Of a stretch of 64,000 nucleotides of DNA, positions 58,318 through 64,000 are shown piece after piece; the first letter of the stretch is position 1, and each line of letters begins with the position of its first letter. The stretch is from Moniliophthora roreri (lineage: Eukaryota > Basidiomycota > Agaricomycetes > Agaricales > Marasmiaceae): positions 62,001 to 126,000 of the forward strand of contig LATX02000219.1 in assembly GCA_001466705.2 (NCBI GenBank). Direction: 5' to 3'. Below the pieces are notes generated by a model, which ran no database searches, had not been told where the DNA came from, and was given only the letters and a program-made list of their open reading frames with translations. A program made the position numbers and the translations under genes.

Positions 58318-60772
58318 GTGGACATCATGATGCATTCTGTACTAGTAAGGACAATTTTGTATGGAAGTAGAACAACAGAATCACAGATCTAGAGGTCCTG
58401 CCATTCGTTCTCCATCTTTTGTCTCGTGTTTCAACAATTTCATGCATTTGGTGTAGCTATGCCGCAACATTACCGGCTTACTGACCACGAGAAGCTTCTA
58501 ATCGTGCCACCGGGTATGTACGGGGCACTCTGAATGACTTGTGACGAACAGACAGAATCTTATATCTTGTCTGCATCAGATAAGTAATTTTCTATCGAAC
58601 GCAAACCCAAACGACGATCGCATATACGGGCATGCAACGCGCTGTTGTTGATGCGTGTCGATATCACGCCATAACACCGGAGTGGGAGCCCCGGTTCTCC
58701 ACGCGGGCAACCGTGACCGAGGGTAAGCGAAAAAAAACGCGCGAGAATTGCTGGAACAAGGAATGACAGGTCATTTTGACAGAACCAACGACAGGAGGCG
58801 CGTACCGACGGGAGTTGGTTCTTTCCGCCACTAAGTCCATTTTGTGCCATTCAAGGGTATGTAGCAACGATCCCGGAATACTTGTCATGACTCATTTGCT
58901 TCCCTTGACACATCGATATATGTCAGTTATTATCAGCAACGAAAAGACGGAAATGGGGTTAGAGAACACATTCCGGTTCCCGAAGTCGTCGGTATCACGA
59001 TGCTATGTGGAAAGGCCCATGCCACGAATAGTAAAAAATGAGAGCATTAAGAATATCCTCTTCGTCCTCGGACTATTGAGGAAATTTACTGTGAATGAGA
59101 TTCAGTGAACATACGCACATGGCAAATTACGCTCATCTGCTTCCGCGTACCTCCCATGCTGCTCTAGCTTCATGATGAAACTAGTGTAAGGTGAAAGTCG
59201 TGGAGATGCAGTGGCAATACCCACTAGAATATTTCGAGGGAGCGAAGAACACAACACGAACCTTCATCCCAACCAGTGAGCTAACTCCACCAATCCATGC
59301 TAGCCTCGTCGTATTCGGCGCTGAAAAAAAGCATAACGATCAGCCAAGGAGATCGGGATAGGGATGAAGAAGGAAGGAGAAGAACATCGGATCGGATCGG
59401 TCCGCTTTCCGAGATCCCACTAAAACTTTAACCGAAAATTTACCGTTGTACTTGTAACGTCTCGCAACCTTCCATATCCTGCATTAACAGGTCACCTGCA
59501 TAAAACCTTTCTCATCGAACCGGCGAAAGCGTGAAGCGGAGGAATAGGGTTTTTTTTTTTGTCTGGGAAATTCCTTCAACGATATTGATCACTGGACAGA
59601 CTAGCTTCCCCAGGAGTCCTCAGGATGAGGACAGTTTCAGAAAACCATTACTCCATCTGGGGTACACGAATTCAGCCAATCAATAAAGCCAGTCTTTCTT
59701 CAACGGTGCGGCAGCTTCATCATGCTCAGGTACAGTGCAAATAAATGCTTGCATGATTTGAAACTTGTCCAATGCTCACGACTACAGTCTAAAGTTGATC
59801 CCATCCTAGTTTGCCCGTCATCTCCTATATCCTCTCACTCCTTCCGTTAAGTGCTGCCTCTGGTATTGTCAGCTCCGGTTCGTCTACATATTCATCTCAT
59901 CAAGCCTATCGTGATCACGAGATCAACACTACATGCAATTGTACCTTTGAGTCATCAGACTGACATTTGCTGTACAAGTTACAGGTGTCAGAACTATTCG
60001 GCTGCTGCTGCGCGTGAAGCTCGAGGCGCTCATCCGACTCGGTATGTCTACAAACGTTCTGATGGTCAATCACAGTAACCTTGCTTTCATTCGTGATGTC
60101 CTTGCGCTAGTGATTTGGCCCTGATTATTGCGTGACATCATTCACGGTGGCCTTGGGCACTGGCAAGGAAGTACGAAAATTTCAGGCGATAATATTGCAG
60201 TTCATCCTCAACAATTGCGACGGTCGACGACTTCGGCTTGCATGGCTCACCGCCTTTGGTAGTGCCGCAAACAATCACAGCAGAAATTTCACAACTAGGC
60301 AGGGGTTTCGAGGCAATTTAGGCTTTTAGGCTGAATGAACGCCTCGGAACATTCCAGATATGGATATCCAACCGTATCCGACTGGTTGTGAATTGTAAAG
60401 ACTGTTAATTTGGCGCCCTAATGAACCTGACTTATGTTTAGATCTATAGCAGGTGGACTGGCTTGCCGCTTATCACACCGCGGGGGGTGTGAAGTTCAAG
60501 GTAACTCTTACTTCCAAGGACATTTATTAAAGGCTGAAGGATACCAGGATGCCTGACCTCATTTTGAAGCAACTTCCCTTACACACTCTCCTTGGATATT
60601 ACTTGCACACCAGCTTTGCCGGTATCGATACTCCATGTCAGAAGGATGGCCTAGGGATCAAAGGTTTCACGTTGATGCTGAGTATGCCTTCATCTGTGCG
60701 AATCATGCGGCTCGTTGCTCACTTTATGACAACACAGCGGACGAAACCCTGAAGACTTCGAGCCTCTTCACC
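58318..60772. other. Long intergenic region
   Basis: About 2.4 kb with short ORFs on both strands and no recognisable domain. A poly-T tract lies at 59550-59560. The part from 60540 may hold 5' exons of the next gene. Confidence 0.4.
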
Positions 60773-61627
60773 CAGGTCCTCTCCCTTATCTCAACCACCA
60801 ACCCTATCTTTATTCTATTGAAAGCGCAAGACCTGCGAGTTTATCTCCATTCCAACGAGTTGGGGGAGGTCATCCCGATCCAGTCGAAAACGTGGATTAC
60901 TTCTCTCAGCCTGACATTTCGAACAGTCAGCTGACCGATGCTTCGAGCTCTGGATATCATGATAGTCGAACTGTGTGCGACGGTCCCTACGCGGCGTCGT
61001 ATGGCTTCATGAGTTCATCAGAGTCCAAGTCCCACGACTATATGAACCCGGCTACTGGACCATCTTTCCCCTACCGTCGATTGCACCATAATTCCCTCAC
61101 TCCACAACGCCCTTCTGCACCCCAATTTAGCGATGCCTACATCCCGGCAGGTGCGGCCTGGCCTCCATCCGACTCAGGTTATCGGTATAATGACACCTAC
61201 CCTCTCTCCGTCACCGATTCCGTAGACAACGTTCCGGAACTTGATGGCCAGCCTCGCGTAATCAAACAGGTTGTTGCCACTGTACGTGTCGTAGGCGCAA
61301 GTATGCGGAGACGACATCCGACGAGGTCAGGTCGCCTCTACAGATGCACTGACTTCCCGCCATGTCAGGCTACGTTTACCATGAGTCATAATTTAAAGAG
61401 TAAAATCTCAAATAAATGATCCACAAAGCTCGCTGACGTCTGGTATATTCCTAGATCATATAGATTCTCATCTCGGCAACAAACAACATCAGTGCTCCTA
61501 TTGTCCAGCGAGGACAGTCACTCAATCAGACATCAAGCGACATGAGAAGACGTGTAGAAACCGACTTTTCAAAGATTGCGGGGCCCCCGCAGGTTCTGTG
61601 AGTATTCCATACTACATGTCATCATAG
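60773..61627 (+). CDS. C2H2/C2HC zinc-finger protein, 5' end uncertain
   Basis: Likely DNA-binding. Exons to 61399 and 61455-61627 join as LK-N-HIDSHLG. Finger 1 is C-X5-C-X12-H-X3-H (CTDFPPC ... H-IDS-H); finger 2 is C-X2-C-X12-H-X3-C (CSYC ... HEKTC). Upstream is a Ser/Pro/Tyr-rich region (PLHPGPLPYLNHQPYLYS, YMNPATGPSFPYRR). The frame is open back to TGA at 60727 with no ATG before 61008, so an upstream exon is needed; CCCAG at 60768-60772 is a plausible acceptor. A GTGAGT at 61597 could begin another intron in place of the short tail SVSIPYYMSS. Confidence 0.65.
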
Positions 61628-62842
61628 ACCCTATCACTTTTTTTGCTGGAGTTGACGGGTACATCTTGGTTTCTGGAGTATTTCTCCGTATGATGATATG
61701 GTCATTGTGATGTATACGTATACTCGCTTTAGGTACTACTTCGAGCTCCAATAAGATATGATTCACCTTGTCTACTGCTTCTGGTGTACTTAGGCCTTGC
61801 AGTGGCTGTTTTGGGACAACTCGTGGATGAACCTTCTGCGTCTTCCAATGTCTACATATCTATTCCGGAGCGAAATTAATCGCGGAATCAAGTTGCTTCT
61901 GATGGTCTCAAGTTCAGAGCAGTATCAGCGGAATGTCCAAAGCCCTATGTGACCGGAGGCTTTACTAGACGCCAGCATCACAAGGGTGGACTCTTTGAGA
62001 CCACATGTCAAGCTGTTATAGAAGCTTTGGCGGGCGTCAGAGAGTTGATATATGGTGGAGGACTTTAACGGGAAAGGACGTGGTCCTCGGAGACTTTGCT
62101 GGCGCTAGGGAGTGGAGTAACGAAAGTAAATAAAAGATGCCCAGAGAAAATGCAAAGGGCTATATTCATGCTTTGCTGGAAGTTGAAAGCAACTCTGGTT
62201 TGGGTTTCTTCCTAAACAGTGTGTGAGATGGATGGTAAAAATCCACATGTAAAATAGTCTACTTACACTGCATCCTGGCCCGATTTTTCATTTTGCGAGG
62301 AAAGGCACACCATATGACCCTTGAACTTTGGAGTCAAGCCGCTGAATGAGCTCATAACTGATGAGTGAGTTTCAGGACATTGGAGGTTCAAAGTGGCTGA
62401 TGAGCTCACCGGTTTCACCAAGGGCTTGACATGGCAAAGGAAGGGGTCCGATCTTTTTTTTGGAAGACTTCTGAACTTCTGAGCCAATAGCAGATAAGAA
62501 AAACAGCACAAAATGGTCCAGGAACAAAATTGGTCATATTTTGGAGCTATATGGCCCATGCTCTTAACAATGATAAAAATTGATGCCTGATTTGAGCACT
62601 GGACAGTGATGAAGCATAGCAACACCAGAAATATTGTACAACATAAACCCCAGTGAGGTTTTACTGGATGCTATCAGATGTTATTTGACAACACCCAGCC
62701 TTGTCTGATAACGTCTGATAGTGTCCTTAACCTGGAATAATCCAGACATTATCAGATGTTTTGCAGGTAGTGATGGACAGGTTCTATTAGGCATTGGATT
62801 TTGTCTAATCATATCTGATAGTGTCTAATAATTAGCTATATT
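61628..62842. other. Intergenic, becoming repeat-derived
   Basis: 61628-62250 is unremarkable. From about 62250 the sequence is CpG-poor, with repeated ATCTGATAGTGTC/TCTGATAATGTC motifs at 62660-62830. No gene recognised. Confidence 0.4.
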
Positions 62843-63467
62843 TAGTGATGTTGTGGGCTGGGCTCAAGCCCTGATACCCAGCCTGACCGAGCCCAGGGCT
62901 CATGGTACCTGACCCAGCCCTATGGAGGGCTTTGCAGGGCTGAAGGCTTGGGCTCACATCTCAGAAAGCCCAAGCCCTGGGCTTGTCAGTATATGTGCCA
63001 CCCATAAAGAAGTGCAGAATTTTTGGAACTAACCATGGCTATGACATCTGAGATTCTGTCTTGGAAGATGTAGTGCATGTGACTCCAATTTTCCAGTCAA
63101 AACTCTGGATAAGACCTGTTTTGGAAGGTTCCCATGCATAGGTATTTTCTTTCAGTTACTTCACACAATGCCTTCAACACATCGGAAATCCACTCAAACA
63201 ACTGGTAATGTTGCATTAACTGCTTATACAAGTTAAATGATGGATATTTAACTCTTACAGGATCTCATTTATGCACTCTGAGCCAATCAAACCACTCTGA
63301 CATGCAAATTGATTTCTGGTTAGCAAGCCTGGGCTGAGCCTGAGCCCTGCCTAAGGCTTGGGCTTTACAGGGCTCAGGGCTTGGGCTCAATGTTCAACAA
63401 GCCTGAGCCCTCTGGAGCCCTGCCCTGCCCCAGGGTATTGAGCCCAGCCTGGCCCATGACATCACTA
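62843..63467 (+). mobile_element. Non-autonomous hAT-type transposon, second family (625 bp)
   Basis: Ends TAGTGATGT and ACATCACTA in inverted orientation, flanked by the exact 8-bp duplication GCTATATT (62835-62842 and 63468-63475). Subterminal regions are made of GGGCTTGGGCTC/GAGCCCAAGCCC repeats. No coding frame. Confidence 0.85.
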
Positions 63468-64000
63468 GCTATATTGCAAGGTACTAGAATACAATTTATT
63501 ACATATCAGCATGAGCTCTCCAACCTAAGTATCACTAAATCTCCAAGACCCCACTGTACCCATGAGAGTGACCAAAGACTCTCTGTCCTAACCCTCTGCC
63601 TGACTCCAAGCTCTCTGTGTTGAAACAAGCATCACTAATAACATGGCAAGCTGCAACATGTAGAACATTTAGTACAAGGATAATGATATTTTAGAGTCAA
63701 CTCACAAGATATATGTTGAAAGCAGTTTAGTGCTGTTGTCTGGGACTTCTCTGAGGTGCCTGACATGTCAAAATATTCTTAGTGTCAAAGATATGTGGGG
63801 CGATGGCAAGAGGGAGCTAGTCTCTAAGCACCACCAGCAGCATAGCAGTGCAGCGGTATGTGTCTTTGACTCACATTTGTAGTACAGTGCAACACCCTGT
63901 AAGACTTGTGTGACACTTGAGGTGTAGAGTTGAGTAGATTACTTGAGAGACTGTAGCTAGTCCAGGAAGGAGAGGAAGTAGGAGACTTCTTGAGACTTAA
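63468..64000. other. Non-coding, repeat-derived stretch to the window edge
   Basis: Continuation of the sequence that received the hAT insertion. No feature recognised. Confidence 0.4.

Noticed and set aside
58776..59108. 110-codon ORF as a gene
   Set aside because: No family resemblance, no splice or promoter context, and an antisense ORF overlaps its start.

Overview
The window looks like nuclear DNA of an Agaricomycete-type basidiomycete. Genes are split by many 50-60 bp introns with GTRNGT-like donors, and the families fit that group: an F-box/LRR relic, a HET-domain relic, a dicer relic, chromovirus-type Ty3/gypsy elements, hAT and CACTA-like debris, and a polytopic membrane protein family. 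Four single-N joins (20150, 21115, 44534, 52308) show that it is a scaffold of contigs.

Layout. 1-12 kb is a gene-dense euchromatic arm: a truncated coiled-coil protein, a conserved one-TM protein, an F-box relic, GDP-mannose 4,6-dehydratase, the APC/C activator Cdc20 (with a probable GC-AG intron) and a one-finger C2H2 protein. 13-55 kb is a transposon and pseudogene island. It holds broken AhpC/TSA-like, HET and Dicer genes, four or more copies of a 2-kb unit carrying a ten-exon membrane-protein gene (two copies have an intact reading frame), hAT insertions with 8-bp target duplications, one Ty3/gypsy element with matching 584-bp LTRs and a 5-bp target duplication, a solo LTR, a nested MITE and several inverted-repeat elements. 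A small secreted CAP/PR-1-like gene sits inside the island at 34.2 kb. 55.5-61.6 kb returns to ordinary genes: an unnamed Agaricomycete protein, the CAAX protease Rce1 and a second C2H2 protein. 62.8-63.5 kb is another hAT-type insertion.

One theme links the island: repeat copies differ almost only by C/T and G/A transitions at ancestral CpG sites, and most premature stops are TGA, commonly where arginine CGA is expected. This fits deamination of methylated CpG rather than CpA-type RIP. Among the genes, the housekeeping set (GMD for GDP-fucose-type sugar supply, Cdc20 for anaphase, Rce1 for prenyl-protein maturation) is functionally unrelated. In the island, hAT and gypsy insertions break up the tandem-like gene copies, and the relic dicer gene shows that one RNA-silencing paralogue decayed here.
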